Positions 8,965-18,182 of a DNA stretch of 64,000 bases are shown here, in pieces (position 1 is the first letter of the stretch; each line of letters starts with the position of its first letter). The notes under the pieces are model-generated. The model ran no database searches and had not been told where the DNA came from. It was given only the letters and a program-made list of their open reading frames with translations. The stretch is from Flavobacterium noncentrifugens (GTDB lineage: Bacteria > Bacteroidota > Bacteroidia > Flavobacteriales > Flavobacteriaceae), in NCBI RefSeq assembly GCF_900100375.1, contig NZ_FNEZ01000003.1, positions 62,001-126,000 of the forward strand, given 5' to 3'. Both the position numbers and the translations under genes were made by a program.

Positions 8965-9546
8965 TTATCCTTCTATTGCTTCAGCTGCTGGGTTGATTTT
9001 AGCCGAAGCGACGTCGCTTAACAACATGTCAGCTTCCTTTTCTTCTGCTAAGGTTTTCATCAGCAATTGTCCGGCTTCGCTTTCACCAAGTGTTTTCGCA
9101 AAGGCGCATAAAGTGCCGTAAGTGGCGATCTCATAATGCTCAATTTTTTGGGAAGCGGCGATGATTCCTGCATCGCGTACTGCGCCCGGAACGGTTTCCT
9201 CTAGGATGCTGTCGCCTTCTTTTAGCAAACCTGCCATGGCTTCGCATTTTTTGCCTTCGGATTTTTCACCTAGCAGTTCGAAAACCATCTGAAGCCTTAA
9301 AACCTGGTTTTGGGTGACCATCAAATGATCTTTAATTGCTGACGAAAGTGCGGCTGATGTGGCATTTTCTGCCATTTTTGGCAAAGCGCCAACCAAAGCA
9401 TTTTCTGCCCAATAAATATCTTTTAAAGAATCGATAAAAAAGCTTCGAAGATCATTGGCTGCATCAGATGCCGGTACAACGAAGTTTTTGGCCGCATTCG
9501 GAGCGCTGTCTTTTTGTCCTTTTGACGGACTGTCTGTATTTTTCAT
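8965..9546 (-). CDS. DUF892 ferritin-like protein (YciE/YciF family)
   Basis: A 193-residue soluble helical protein. After a ~30-residue polar, low-complexity N-terminal tail comes a four-helix ferritin-like domain of the DUF892 family. It shows LRSFFIDSLKDIYWAENALV near residue 33, EHYEIATYGTL near 136 and LAEEKEAD near 167, which carry the Glu and His residues expected to ligand a di-iron centre. Family members are stress-induced and of uncertain enzymatic function. The start is 17 bp downstream of the katE stop, so it is probably co-transcribed with the catalase, consistent with a role in peroxide or iron stress. Confidence 0.9.
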   Translation of the reverse strand: MKNTDSPSKGQKDSAPNAAKNFVVPASDAANDLRSFFIDSLKDIYWAENALVGALPKMAENATSAALSSAIKDHLMVTQNQVLRLQMVFELLGEKSEGKKCEAMAGLLKEGDSILEETVPGAVRDAGIIAASQKIEHYEIATYGTLCAFAKTLGESEAGQLLMKTLAEEKEADMLLSDVASAKINPAAEAIEG

Positions 9547-9563
9547 AATCGTTGTTTTGTATG

Positions 9564-11717
9564 TTATAGTTGTGGTTCGCGTTCCCAGAAACGGTGTTGG
9601 GCCATTGCTGCAATAAAGTCGGTTGTAAATTGTGCATTTCCTGATTTTTGTCCGAGGACAAGGCCACCATCATCAGGATTTGTAGCTTTGTTTGCAAAAT
9701 TGCTGCCCGAAAGCAGGTCGATTCCTTCCCCTTCAGCGCCGATGACTTTGCAATGTTTGTAGGCATCGTTGATCCAATCCATCACATCTGGATCTTCCGA
9801 TAAGGCGTTTAATCCAAGCCCGCCCGGAATGTACAACGCATCAAAAAGCACCGAATGTCCGGTCAGGAAAGTAAAATCTACAGGGATTTGCCCGTTTGCA
9901 TCTGTAGTCACAAAACCATTATACGGCGCGACAATACACGCTTTTGCATTTTCTTTCAGTAAAGCGAGTTTCATGTTCATTACCGATGTTTCAGAAACGC
10001 CGTCTGCACAGATAATGGCTACTTTTCGCGACTCGATCGTTGGCGTCACCGTTGGATTTTTGAGCATGCTTAAGGCGTCAGATGACGATACTTCTGAAAG
10101 AACTGACTTTGGTTCGTGCTTGTCTTTATCCGCATCAGGTGAAACACCGTGATTGATTGGTTTTTCAAGTATTTCAGGAATGGAAAGCCTTAATCCTTCG
10201 GCTACTTTTTCGGCAAGCGTCGCATCAACTTGTGATAAAAGTCCGAGCATTCGTACGCGGATCGCAATGGTTTCTACTTTCCCCAGTTCGAAACGCAAGG
10301 CTTTGATGATGTGGTTTTTCTCGACATCCGTCTGGCTGTTGAAAAACATTGTGGCCTGCCCGAAATGGTCTGAAAAGCTTTCGCTTCTTTCGCGGATTTT
10401 CACCGCATCGATGCGTTCGTTAAAGCTTGCAAAGCCACCTTCAGCAATTTTTGCCTGATACGGACAACCGCCACCAAGCGAATTCGGGTGGTAACTTACG
10501 CGGCCTTTGTTAATTTCCTGACGCATGTGACCGTCGCGCTGGTTGTTGTGCGTTGGTGAAATCGATCGGTTGATTGGGATTTCGTGAAAGTTTGGGCTGC
10601 CAAGTCGCGACAATTGGGTATCGGTATAAGAGAATAATCTTCCCTGCAACAACGGATCGTTGCTGAAATCGATTCCCGGCACAACATGTCCGGGATGAAA
10701 CGCCACCTGCTCTGTTTCTGCAAAGAAATTATCTGGATTTCTATTGAGTACCATTTTTCCGATGATCGTTACCGGAACCAATTCTTCCGGAATCAGTTTT
10801 GTCGGATCTAAAATATCAAAATCGTATTTGTGTTCATCGGCTTCAGGAATGACTTGTACGCCCATTTCCCATTCGGGAAAATTTCCGCAGTCAATCGCTT
10901 CCCACAAATCTTCCCGGTGAAAATCGGGATTTTTTCCTGAAAGCTTTTGGGCTTCGTCCCACGCCAAAGCATGTGTTCCCAATTTCGGTTTCCAATGGAT
11001 CTTGACAAAATGCGATTCGTTCTGTTCGTTTATAAAACGAAACGTATGCACGCCAAATCCTTCGATCATCCGGTAACTTCTCGGAATTGCACGATCAGAC
11101 ATCGTCCACATGATCATGTGCATCGATTCGGGCATCAGCGAAATGAAATCCCAAAAAGTATCGTGTGCCGAAGCGGCTTGCGGAATCTCATTGTGCGGCT
11201 CTGGTTTTACGGCATGAATCAAATCAGGGAATTTCGTAGCGTCCTGGATAAAGAAAACCGGAATGTTGTTTCCCACGAAATCGTAAATGCCTGCTTCGGT
11301 ATAAAATTTTACTGAAAATCCGCGAACATCACGCGCCAGATCAGTAGAGCCACGCGAACCTGCAACGGTTGAAAACCGCGTAAAAACGGGCGTGCGCTGT
11401 CCCACTTCCTGTAAAAAACCAGCTTTGGTAAATTGCGGGATCGGGTTGGTGACTTCAAAATAACCGTGAGCCGCCGAACCTCTTGCATGCACAATCCTTT
11501 CCGGAATGCGTTCGTGGTCGAAGTGTGTGATCTTTTCGCGCAGGATGAAATCTTCAAGTAATGACGGGCCTCTTTCGCCTGCTTTTAGCGAATTGTTGTC
11601 GTCATTAATTTTGACGCCCTGATTGGTCGTCAGGAATTTATTTGTGCCATCTGATTTGTTTGGGATCAGGTCGGCCTGTTTGTCTTCCTGGCGGTTTGGT
11701 GGAGTATTTTGTTTCAT
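9564..11717 (-). CDS. katE: Large-subunit catalase HPII with C-terminal DJ-1/PfpI-like domain
   Basis: A 717-residue clade-2 catalase that converts hydrogen peroxide to water and oxygen. Distal haem His77 is in ERIVHARGSAAHG, and the proximal haem-ligand Tyr364 is in RLFSYTDTQ. The catalase core runs to about residue 510. The last ~150 residues form the glutamine-amidotransferase/DJ-1-like domain characteristic of large catalases (AIICADGVSE..., DALYIPGGLG...). No secretion signal is present. A perfect -7 element TAACTTTG lies 25 bp upstream. The downstream DUF892 gene is only 17 bp away, so this is a two-gene oxidative-stress operon. Confidence 0.97.
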   Translation of the reverse strand: MKQNTPPNRQEDKQADLIPNKSDGTNKFLTTNQGVKINDDNNSLKAGERGPSLLEDFILREKITHFDHERIPERIVHARGSAAHGYFEVTNPIPQFTKAGFLQEVGQRTPVFTRFSTVAGSRGSTDLARDVRGFSVKFYTEAGIYDFVGNNIPVFFIQDATKFPDLIHAVKPEPHNEIPQAASAHDTFWDFISLMPESMHMIMWTMSDRAIPRSYRMIEGFGVHTFRFINEQNESHFVKIHWKPKLGTHALAWDEAQKLSGKNPDFHREDLWEAIDCGNFPEWEMGVQVIPEADEHKYDFDILDPTKLIPEELVPVTIIGKMVLNRNPDNFFAETEQVAFHPGHVVPGIDFSNDPLLQGRLFSYTDTQLSRLGSPNFHEIPINRSISPTHNNQRDGHMRQEINKGRVSYHPNSLGGGCPYQAKIAEGGFASFNERIDAVKIRERSESFSDHFGQATMFFNSQTDVEKNHIIKALRFELGKVETIAIRVRMLGLLSQVDATLAEKVAEGLRLSIPEILEKPINHGVSPDADKDKHEPKSVLSEVSSSDALSMLKNPTVTPTIESRKVAIICADGVSETSVMNMKLALLKENAKACIVAPYNGFVTTDANGQIPVDFTFLTGHSVLFDALYIPGGLGLNALSEDPDVMDWINDAYKHCKVIGAEGEGIDLLSGSNFANKATNPDDGGLVLGQKSGNAQFTTDFIAAMAQHRFWEREPQL

Positions 11718-11741
11718 GGTTTTATTGGAATTTATTTAGGT

Positions 11742-11749
11742 CAAAGTTA
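11742..11749 (-). promoter_or_regulatory. -7 element TAACTTTG for katE
   Basis: An exact TAnnTTTG match on the minus strand, 25 bp before the katE ATG. Confidence 0.7.
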
Positions 11750-11850
11750 TTTTAGACGTTCATCGGGAAATTACATCATTGCTTTTTTTTCTTGCACTAT
11801 TATGCATCGCCTCAAATGCAAAAGGCTGATTTTCTTTGTTTTGAGAAAAA

Positions 11851-12009
11851 TCAATTGCGCGTCAGTCTAGATTCCATATAATTCTGAATCTTTAAAAAAC
11901 TCCTGCTTCCAATTTTTTCAATGACACTTCTGAGCTGTCCGATCGTAATGTTCCAATAAGCTGCCCAAAATTCTAAATGCGAATCGTCTTGTGGTTCATG
12001 ATTTTTCAT
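11851..12009 (-). CDS. Small DUF3606-like protein
   Basis: A 52-residue cytoplasmic protein starting at the ATG complementary to 12007-12009, preceded by AGGAA at about 8 bp, one of the few plausible ribosome-binding sites here. The pattern LEFWAAYWNITIGQLRSVIE then a glycine then LKIQNYM matches the helical layout of DUF3606 proteins (WxxxxGVxxxxLxxAVxxVGxxxxxVxxYL). The function of that family is unknown. A longer TTG-initiated reading would extend into the duplicated repeat upstream and is less likely. It lies just upstream of katE in the same direction. Confidence 0.65.
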   Translation of the reverse strand: MKNHEPQDDSHLEFWAAYWNITIGQLRSVIEKIGSRSFLKIQNYMESRLTRN

Positions 12010-12019
12010 AGCATTCCTA

Positions 12020-12069
12020 TTTTTAAGTTGATAGAACAAATTTCTTTTTAAGTTGATAGAACAAATTTC
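12020..12069. repeat. Perfect 25-bp tandem duplication upstream of the DUF3606-like gene
   Basis: Two head-to-tail identical 25-bp copies, 12020-12044 and 12045-12069, each containing AAGTTGATAGAACAAATTTC. They occupy the region where the promoter of the leftward small gene should lie. The rest of the gap to 12351 is AT-rich with no recognisable gene. Confidence 0.9.
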
Positions 12070-12351
12070 ATCACGATACCTACCTAAAAATTACATCATT
12101 AGCAAATAATCTTATACGAAAAACACACTATAAAGTCGGTTTTTATAATCTTATAAATCTTAATTAAAATCGTATAAAAAATTTTCAGGAAAATGACAAA
12201 AATTTGTCTTGTCAAAAGTGATTCATTTTGCTTTGGCCGTTCTGATCATTCCCGTTTTAAGAATACCGGTTACGCATTCCATTAATCAGAATTTTTTGGA
12301 TTTAGATAATGCTTTTACGATTGAATTAACTATTAACTTAAAATTTTTGCC

Positions 12352-14562
12352 ATGAATACCATTACGCCCTGGACGGCGACCGTTCCTGCTGATTTGGCCG
12401 ACAGCGAAGTACTCTTAGAAAAAACAGTTTCGGGCTTCGTTTATACTTTATACAATACCGGTGATTCGATCTGGATTGTCGGGCGGTTTCCTTCCGGTGG
12501 AAAAATGGCATTTCGCGCTGCGTTCGGGTTGAATAGTTTTTTTGAAATCGGTAATTTAACTGACCATGGAAACCTCATTTTGCTTCAGCTTTCAACAAAA
12601 ATCGGAGTCTATGAAGTGCGGTTGGAATTCCCTGATTTGGAGAAAACCGTTTTTCATTACACCACTACTTTTCATCCTAATTTTCCTGTCCTGATTCCGT
12701 TTTGGCCACGCGACATCGTACCATTAGCGCAAAGCGGACATGTAGAAAATACTTCGGGAAAAATACATTTCAGCCAGGTTGGCACACGGTCGGGATTGTT
12801 ATTTGCAAGTTTCACCAAACCGAAAACAGGATCTTTTTTGTACTTTCAGAATTTAACAAGCCTATCTCCGTATTGCGATGCGACCAAAACTTCATTGGGC
12901 GAAACCGTTGGCGGACAATGGCCTGAAATTGGTTTTCAGCTTCCGATGGCCAATGAAATTCCATTACCGGCTGAAAAATTCGTGGTTTCTGATGCTTATG
13001 TTTTGCTTAACGATGAAATTTACAGTGACGACACCAAAATTGCTGCAAAATTCATCGATGCCCTTGCGGATATTTATCAGATCATTCCAAAACCCGAAAC
13101 CAAATATGCTGATTGGCCCGACATTTCCAAAAAAGCAGTTTCAGATTTAACGAACAGCAAAGGCTGCTGGAGCTATGCCGATGGAAATTCTTACCTCAAC
13201 GCCTACTTGTGCGACTATGACACGCCACCCGAAATCATGGTGCAGCTCGCGGTATTGTATGCTGTAAAAGAATATTCGGGATGGACTTCAGAAAAAATGC
13301 CAGTACTCAAAACAATTAAAGATGGCCTCGAATCTTTTTACGACGCTGATTTGCAAATGCTTTCGAGATGGCTGCCTTCAAAGCGCGGCGATCTCGATGA
13401 ATCGGAAGAACAAAAAAGCCCGATGACGATGGATTCCTGGTATTTGCACCATCCGCTGATCAATTTATCCAAACTTGCGCTGGAAGGTGACAAAGATGCA
13501 GAAACTCTGCTGATGAAATCATTGGATTATGCGATAAAAATCGCCCATCAATTCGATTACCAATGGCCGGTATTCTACAAAATGGATACCTTTGAAATTC
13601 TTAAAGCCGAAACCGAACCTGGCAAAGGCGGCGAAAAAGATGTGGCCGGCGGCTATGCATTATTGATGCTCAATGTCTGGAAGCTCTCCAATGAAAAAAA
13701 ATACCTGACCGAAGCCATCAAAGCAGCGAAAAAATTACGCGAAAACGGTCTGGATATTTTTTACCAGGCAAATATCACGGCGTTCTCTGCGCTGGCGCTG
13801 CTGCGGTTGTATAACAAAACTAATGAGTCCGATTATCTTGAAACGAGTTACCTGTGCCTTGCCGGAATCCTGAAAAATGTGCAATTGTGGGAATGCGGTT
13901 ATGGAAACGCCAAAAATTTCAATAACTTCTTCGGGGTATTTCCTTTGAACAATGCGCCTTACAAAGCGGCCTATGAAGAAATGGAAGTTTATGCGACACT
14001 CAACGATTACATCTGCGAAGCGGCAGCAATGAACGCACCCATATTGCAATCGTTATATGTCTTATTGCCTGAATTTGTAAAATACAGCGTCAACAGGCTG
14101 ACTTCTTACTATCCGCCGTTGCTGCCATCCGATATTTTATCCGATGAAGTCAAAACTGGCGAAATCGACCCAAAGCTATGGATTCCGCTTGAAGATTTGT
14201 ATGACGGATGGGAAAAAAATGGGCAGGTTGGCCAGGAAGTATACGGTGCCGGCGTTGGTTTTGGCGTTGTTCCAAGACAGTACCACAAGATCAAAGGAGA
14301 GCGCTTTGTGGTGTATTGCGATTATCCGATCTGCAATTTTAAAAGCAACAATTACAAAACGGCCATGTTTAAAACGCTTGGCGATCCTAATTTAAACTGT
14401 AGGCTGCTGATCCTGTCGGAAACCAGACTGAAGCAGGCTGATTTTACAATTTCTGTCACATCCGGAAAAAATGAGCAAGTCATTCAGGCTGATGCTTCTA
14501 GTGCGAAAATTATGGAGTTCTACATTCCCGGAGGAACCGGGATCAAAATCAAATGGAAATAA
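12352..14562 (+). CDS. Unknown 736-residue protein, possible alpha/alpha-barrel C-terminal half
   Basis: A 736-residue protein with no signal peptide or membrane segment. Residues 1-240 look beta-rich. Residues ~250-560 contain repeated paired helices with aromatic-acidic loops (WSYADGNSYLNAYLCDYD, MDSWYLHHPLINLSKLAL, AGGYALLMLNVWKL, ANITAFSALALLRLY), the pattern of six-hairpin glycosidases and lyases. The last ~170 residues are beta-rich again (YGAGVGFGVVPRQYHKIKGE). I do not recognise a named family. The glycosidase-like fold is inference from spacing only. Its stop overlaps the start of a receiver protein (possible ATG at 14553), suggesting coupling. It sits in a stress-enzyme neighbourhood. 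Confidence 0.8.
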   Translation: MNTITPWTATVPADLADSEVLLEKTVSGFVYTLYNTGDSIWIVGRFPSGGKMAFRAAFGLNSFFEIGNLTDHGNLILLQLSTKIGVYEVRLEFPDLEKTVFHYTTTFHPNFPVLIPFWPRDIVPLAQSGHVENTSGKIHFSQVGTRSGLLFASFTKPKTGSFLYFQNLTSLSPYCDATKTSLGETVGGQWPEIGFQLPMANEIPLPAEKFVVSDAYVLLNDEIYSDDTKIAAKFIDALADIYQIIPKPETKYADWPDISKKAVSDLTNSKGCWSYADGNSYLNAYLCDYDTPPEIMVQLAVLYAVKEYSGWTSEKMPVLKTIKDGLESFYDADLQMLSRWLPSKRGDLDESEEQKSPMTMDSWYLHHPLINLSKLALEGDKDAETLLMKSLDYAIKIAHQFDYQWPVFYKMDTFEILKAETEPGKGGEKDVAGGYALLMLNVWKLSNEKKYLTEAIKAAKKLRENGLDIFYQANITAFSALALLRLYNKTNESDYLETSYLCLAGILKNVQLWECGYGNAKNFNNFFGVFPLNNAPYKAAYEEMEVYATLNDYICEAAAMNAPILQSLYVLLPEFVKYSVNRLTSYYPPLLPSDILSDEVKTGEIDPKLWIPLEDLYDGWEKNGQVGQEVYGAGVGFGVVPRQYHKIKGERFVVYCDYPICNFKSNNYKTAMFKTLGDPNLNCRLLILSETRLKQADFTISVTSGKNEQVIQADASSAKIMEFYIPGGTGIKIKWK

Positions 14563-15014
14563 CTGCTATGAAAACCACTACCACGAAACCCAAAATTTTT
14601 ATAGCTGACGACGATCCAGATGAGATGTTCCTGTTTAGAAGCGCCTTGTCCCATTGCAACATTGCGCACGAGCTGACCTGGTTTAAAAACGGCAAATTGC
14701 TGTTCGACTTCCTTCAAACCGATAATTGTGTATATCCGGATATTATTTTCCTTGACCTGAACATGCCTGTAATGTCTGGGCTTGAATGCCTGCATGCGAT
14801 AAGATCATTAGAAAAGCTTCGTGGTTTAACGATTGTCATTTACTCTACATCTGCACATCCGTCAGACATTAAAAATACTTTTGAGGCTGGAGCCAATTGC
14901 TATCTGATCAAGCCTGCCAGTTATGTACAGCTTCAAAAAATACTGTGCGATATTTTCATCGAAGGGATTTTATTGAAACCATCCCCTTATGACATCCATC
15001 ACTACGTACTTTAA
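14553..15014 (+). CDS. Single-domain response regulator (Rcp1-like receiver)
   Basis: A 153-residue receiver-only protein. The acidic pocket is ADDDPDE (about residues 19-24), the phospho-acceptor is Asp68 in FLDLNMPVMSG, and Lys120 lies in YLIKPAS. No output domain is present, so it acts by protein contact or as a phosphate sink. The ATG at 14553 overlaps the preceding gene by 10 bp; a second in-frame ATG at 14568 lies just past that gene's stop and is equally plausible. No histidine kinase is adjacent, so the partner is encoded elsewhere, possibly a bacteriophytochrome-type kinase as for Rcp1 homologues (inference). Confidence 0.9.
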   Translation: MEITAMKTTTTKPKIFIADDDPDEMFLFRSALSHCNIAHELTWFKNGKLLFDFLQTDNCVYPDIIFLDLNMPVMSGLECLHAIRSLEKLRGLTIVIYSTSAHPSDIKNTFEAGANCYLIKPASYVQLQKILCDIFIEGILLKPSPYDIHHYVL

Positions 15015-15130
15015 TTTTAAAAATCCAGAGCAGTTGATTGTACAAGCCTGGTTTTTAATAATGTAAAATGTTGTTGATTGTCCAACCTAATTTTAATCCA
15101 CATCACTAATCATTTTAAAACAACACCAAT

Positions 15131-16300
15131 ATGAAAGCAGCAGTAATACATGCCCCAGGCAAAATCACCTATGATGAGGTTGATGACCCAACGATCAAAG
15201 CCCAGGACGACATCATCCTGAAAGTCACTTCTACCGCAATTTGCGGTTCTGACCTCCACATCTTTTCCGGCGGGATTCCGCAGCCACGGCCAATGGTTCT
15301 AGGTCATGAATTTATGGGGATTGTTGAAGAAGTCGGCAAAGGCGTCACCAGGCTCAAACGCGGCGATCGTGTCATCGTTCCATTCCCGATCGCCTGTGGC
15401 GGCTGTTTCTTCTGCAACCACGATTTGCCGGGACATTGCGAAAACAGCAATCCGGAACATTATGGCCCTGAAGGCGGCGTACTGACCGAAAAAGGCGGTG
15501 CATTATTTGGCTACACGGATCTTTACGGAGGCTATGATGGCGGGCAATCGCAATATGTGCGCGTGCCTTATGCGAATTACGGTCCAAGAGTAGTTCCAGA
15601 CAATCTTACAGACGAACAGGTTTTGTTCCTGACCGACATCTTCCCTACCGGCTACACCGGAATTGATTGGGGCGAAGTCAAAGGCGGCGAAAGCGTGGCA
15701 ATCTTTGGTTCAGGCCCAGTTGGTTTGATGGCAGCAAAAAGTGCCTGGCTTCGCGGTGCCGGACGTGTTTTCGTAATCGATACGCTGCAATATCGGCTTG
15801 ACCGTGCAAAAGCCACTACCAATTGTGAAACCATTTTATGGGATGACGATGCAAAAGATGTGGTCGCACAGATCCGTGCCTTGACCGGAGGACGCGGTGC
15901 CGATGTTTGCGTTGATGCCGTTGGGTTTGAACCGGACAGAAGTTTATTGGATCGGGCGAAAGCCGTCATCAACTTTGAAAAAGGTTCTGTAAAAGTCATG
16001 GAAGCCTGTATGAGCGCGGTAAGGCGTGGCGGAATTGTTTCGGTATTGGGTGTTTATCCTTACCTGTATGACAATTTCCCTGTAGGGCAGTTTTTTGATA
16101 AAGGGATTATATTAAAAGGCGGACAGGCGCCGGCGCACAAGCATATCGACAAATTACTGGAATATGTCGTTCAGGGAAAAGTGAAATTGGATGATATTAT
16201 TTCACATCGTTTGCCGTTGTCTCAGATTGCGCATGCCTACGACATTTTCAAAAACAAGAAGGAAGATTGTGTCAAAGTAGTTCTGGATCCCTGGAGTTGA
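15131..16300 (+). CDS. Zinc-dependent alcohol dehydrogenase (formaldehyde dehydrogenase-like)
   Basis: A 389-residue medium-chain dehydrogenase/reductase. Catalytic zinc ligands are Cys38 (ICGSDLH), His59 and Glu60 (LGHEFMG). The structural zinc is held by Cys89, Cys92, Cys95 and Cys103. The NAD(P) Rossmann motif is GSGPVGLMAA near residue 193. An insertion around GGALFGYTDLYGGYDGGQ resembles the glutathione-independent formaldehyde dehydrogenase/threonine dehydrogenase branch. It probably oxidises or reduces an alcohol or aldehyde; the substrate is unknown. It forms a single-gene unit with a strong terminator just downstream. Confidence 0.92.
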   Translation: MKAAVIHAPGKITYDEVDDPTIKAQDDIILKVTSTAICGSDLHIFSGGIPQPRPMVLGHEFMGIVEEVGKGVTRLKRGDRVIVPFPIACGGCFFCNHDLPGHCENSNPEHYGPEGGVLTEKGGALFGYTDLYGGYDGGQSQYVRVPYANYGPRVVPDNLTDEQVLFLTDIFPTGYTGIDWGEVKGGESVAIFGSGPVGLMAAKSAWLRGAGRVFVIDTLQYRLDRAKATTNCETILWDDDAKDVVAQIRALTGGRGADVCVDAVGFEPDRSLLDRAKAVINFEKGSVKVMEACMSAVRRGGIVSVLGVYPYLYDNFPVGQFFDKGIILKGGQAPAHKHIDKLLEYVVQGKVKLDDIISHRLPLSQIAHAYDIFKNKKEDCVKVVLDPWS

Positions 16301-16327
16301 TATTTTAAATTATATATCTAAAAAGGC

Positions 16328-16370
16328 AAAAATCCTCTTTTTTACATATCGTAATGAAGGGGATTTTTTT
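16328..16370 (+). terminator. Terminator of the alcohol dehydrogenase gene
   Basis: Stem AAAAATCC (16328-16335) pairs with GGATTTTT (16361-16368), and the T-run continues. It lies 28 bp past the stop codon. Confidence 0.7.
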
Positions 16371-16572
16371 ATGATGCAATGCATTATTAATTTGTTGTCA
16401 TGCCGCAACTTCACTGCATTAATCCTCAGTGCCATTCTATTTTCTATTGTCTTGAATTTGTGCTATTTATACACAATATTAAATTTATAATTCTTAACAT
16501 TGCTGATTCCTCAATGTTCAATACTATTTTACAAAGAAGTAAGAGAATGATTCGGATTAAAAAATATCTTCG

Positions 16573-16592
16573 GTACAATTGTACTACATTTG
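16573..16592 (+). promoter_or_regulatory. Palindrome abutting a -7 element, promoter of the acyltransferase gene
   Basis: The perfect 12-bp palindrome GTACAATTGTAC (16573-16584) is immediately followed by an exact -7 element TACATTTG (16585-16592), 42 bp before the ATG at 16635. A protein bound to the palindrome would contact the promoter spacer directly, so it is a good operator candidate. Confidence 0.6.
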
Positions 16593-16634
16593 ACCGGCTT
16601 GTGCAGATCCGTACCAGTTGATAAAACAGCATTC

Positions 16635-17468
16635 ATGACATTGATCTCCAAAGAAAATTTTTCAAAAATTTCCGGGCTTTCCAAATTTCCCGTTCCCGGC
16701 TTGACTTCCTGCCTCATGGAACTTCTTAAAATCAACAGTTTAAATTCGGTTGTAAAAGAAGCAGGCGACATTGAAGGTGCAGCTTTCGCAAGCCATATCC
16801 TCGAAAGCATAGGCGTAAAAGTGGTCGTTGACGCATCTGATTTACAAAATATTCCAACCAACGGTGCATTCATTGCATTGGCCAATCATCCTTATGGCGG
16901 TATCGAATCTCTTGCATTGTTGCAGACTCTTGCCAAAGTACGGCCTGAAACGCTTTACATGGGAAACTTTTTATTGAAGAAAATTCCCAACCTAGCAAAA
17001 TGTATCATTGGTGTAAATCCGTTTGAAAATGTTCAGAATTCATCGAGCATCAGCGGATTGAAGCTGACCTTCAAAACCTTGAAAGACGGCATTCCCGTTG
17101 CCATTTTTCCTGCAGGTGAAGTATCATCTTATGACTTTAAAACCCATTCGATCACCGACCGGGAATGGCATCCGATCGTTGGAAAAATCATCTCCAAAGC
17201 AGGCGTTCCCATTTTGCCCATTTATTTTCACGGCAACAACGGAAGGTTCTTTAGTTTGCTGAAATCGATCCATCCGATGCTGCAGACTTCGAAACTAATT
17301 TCTGAGCTGTTTAACAAACAAGGGCATGTCTTAAAAATTACCATTGGAAAACCGATAATACTGAGTGAAGCCAACGGTGATCTCAATCCTTCGTTGCTGG
17401 CTGATCTGCGAAAAAAACTTTATGCTTTAGAAAATGAATCCAACGTAAATCCTGTATCAACGCAATAA
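16635..17468 (+). CDS. Lysophospholipid acyltransferase family protein (PlsC-like)
   Basis: A 277-residue protein from the ATG at 16635; a longer TTG-initiated frame begins inside the -7 element and is rejected. Motifs follow the glycerolipid acyltransferase order: ANHPYGGIES near residue 88, equivalent to the HX4D box but with Glu two positions later; then a GVNPFENV segment; then IFPAGEVSS as the phosphate-binding box; then ILPIYFHGNN. The variant NHPxGG-x-E box is shared with haemolysin/OlsB-like acyltransferases. The enzyme probably acylates a lyso- or ornithine-type lipid at the inner membrane; the exact acceptor is unknown. Promoter and palindromic operator candidate lie just upstream. 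Confidence 0.85.
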   Translation: MTLISKENFSKISGLSKFPVPGLTSCLMELLKINSLNSVVKEAGDIEGAAFASHILESIGVKVVVDASDLQNIPTNGAFIALANHPYGGIESLALLQTLAKVRPETLYMGNFLLKKIPNLAKCIIGVNPFENVQNSSSISGLKLTFKTLKDGIPVAIFPAGEVSSYDFKTHSITDREWHPIVGKIISKAGVPILPIYFHGNNGRFFSLLKSIHPMLQTSKLISELFNKQGHVLKITIGKPIILSEANGDLNPSLLADLRKKLYALENESNVNPVSTQ

Positions 17469-17526
17469 ATTTGGCTATTCATGTGTTTTAATTATGATAC
17501 AACCCGTATCAATTAAAATTTTGAAT

Positions 17527-18120
17527 ATGAAAAAGAGCTTGTTTTTAATAATTGCGATTGGTGTTTTCCAATGCGGATTCGCCCAGGACGAACTGAACAA
17601 TAAATTTAAAGCCATTCCGCCGAAAGACCTCAAAGTGAAAGAGGTTATTCCGCCGAAAGAAACACCAAAACCTGAACCGCCCATTGTCCCAGCGCAACCG
17701 GATCTTTTAAAATTGGCTGAAGCCGGGCTTTTTAAAAACTCCAATCTGTACAAAAAAGAAGCGAATACCGAAGGCATTTTTTACAGGCGAAACCAATACC
17801 TGGGCGGATTTAAAACACAATCTTTTACTGCAACCGTGCGTTATCGCGATGCCGCTTTTGTTGATGGCGATAAGATCAAAGTGTACCTGAATGACCAGGT
17901 TATCGAACCCGAAGTAGTTATGGACGGGGAATTTAAAGGCTTCAAAATAAATCTGATCAATGGCATCAATAAAATTGATTTTGAAGCACTCAACGAAGGT
18001 TTTGCATCTCCGAATACTGCTGAATTCCAGGTTTATGATGACAAAGGAACCGTAATTGAATCCAGCCAATGGAATGTGGGTACAGGGTATAAAGCAGCCA
18101 TTATATTGCTTAAAGAATAA
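17527..18120 (+). CDS. Exported hypothetical protein
   Basis: A 197-residue protein with a clear signal peptide (MKKSLFLIIAIGVFQCGFAQ) when started at the ATG at 17527. The mature N-terminus is lysine/proline-rich, with a PPKET-PKPEPPIVPAQP type linker. A beta-rich domain follows (FTATVRYRDAAFVDGDKIKVYLNDQ...) that looks like an immunoglobulin-like or secretory accessory fold. I do not recognise the family. It is probably periplasmic. It follows the acyltransferase by 58 bp and may share its transcript. Confidence 0.8.
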   Translation: MKKSLFLIIAIGVFQCGFAQDELNNKFKAIPPKDLKVKEVIPPKETPKPEPPIVPAQPDLLKLAEAGLFKNSNLYKKEANTEGIFYRRNQYLGGFKTQSFTATVRYRDAAFVDGDKIKVYLNDQVIEPEVVMDGEFKGFKINLINGINKIDFEALNEGFASPNTAEFQVYDDKGTVIESSQWNVGTGYKAAIILLKE

Positions 18121-18182
18121 ATATCAGTCTTTTTTTGACTTCAAAAAATACAGCCTGTCACACCACAAACTATAATGATTGA

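Noticed and set aside
16590..16634. Upstream TTG start for the acyltransferase
   Set aside because: The codon lies inside the -7 element, so it would not be in the transcript.
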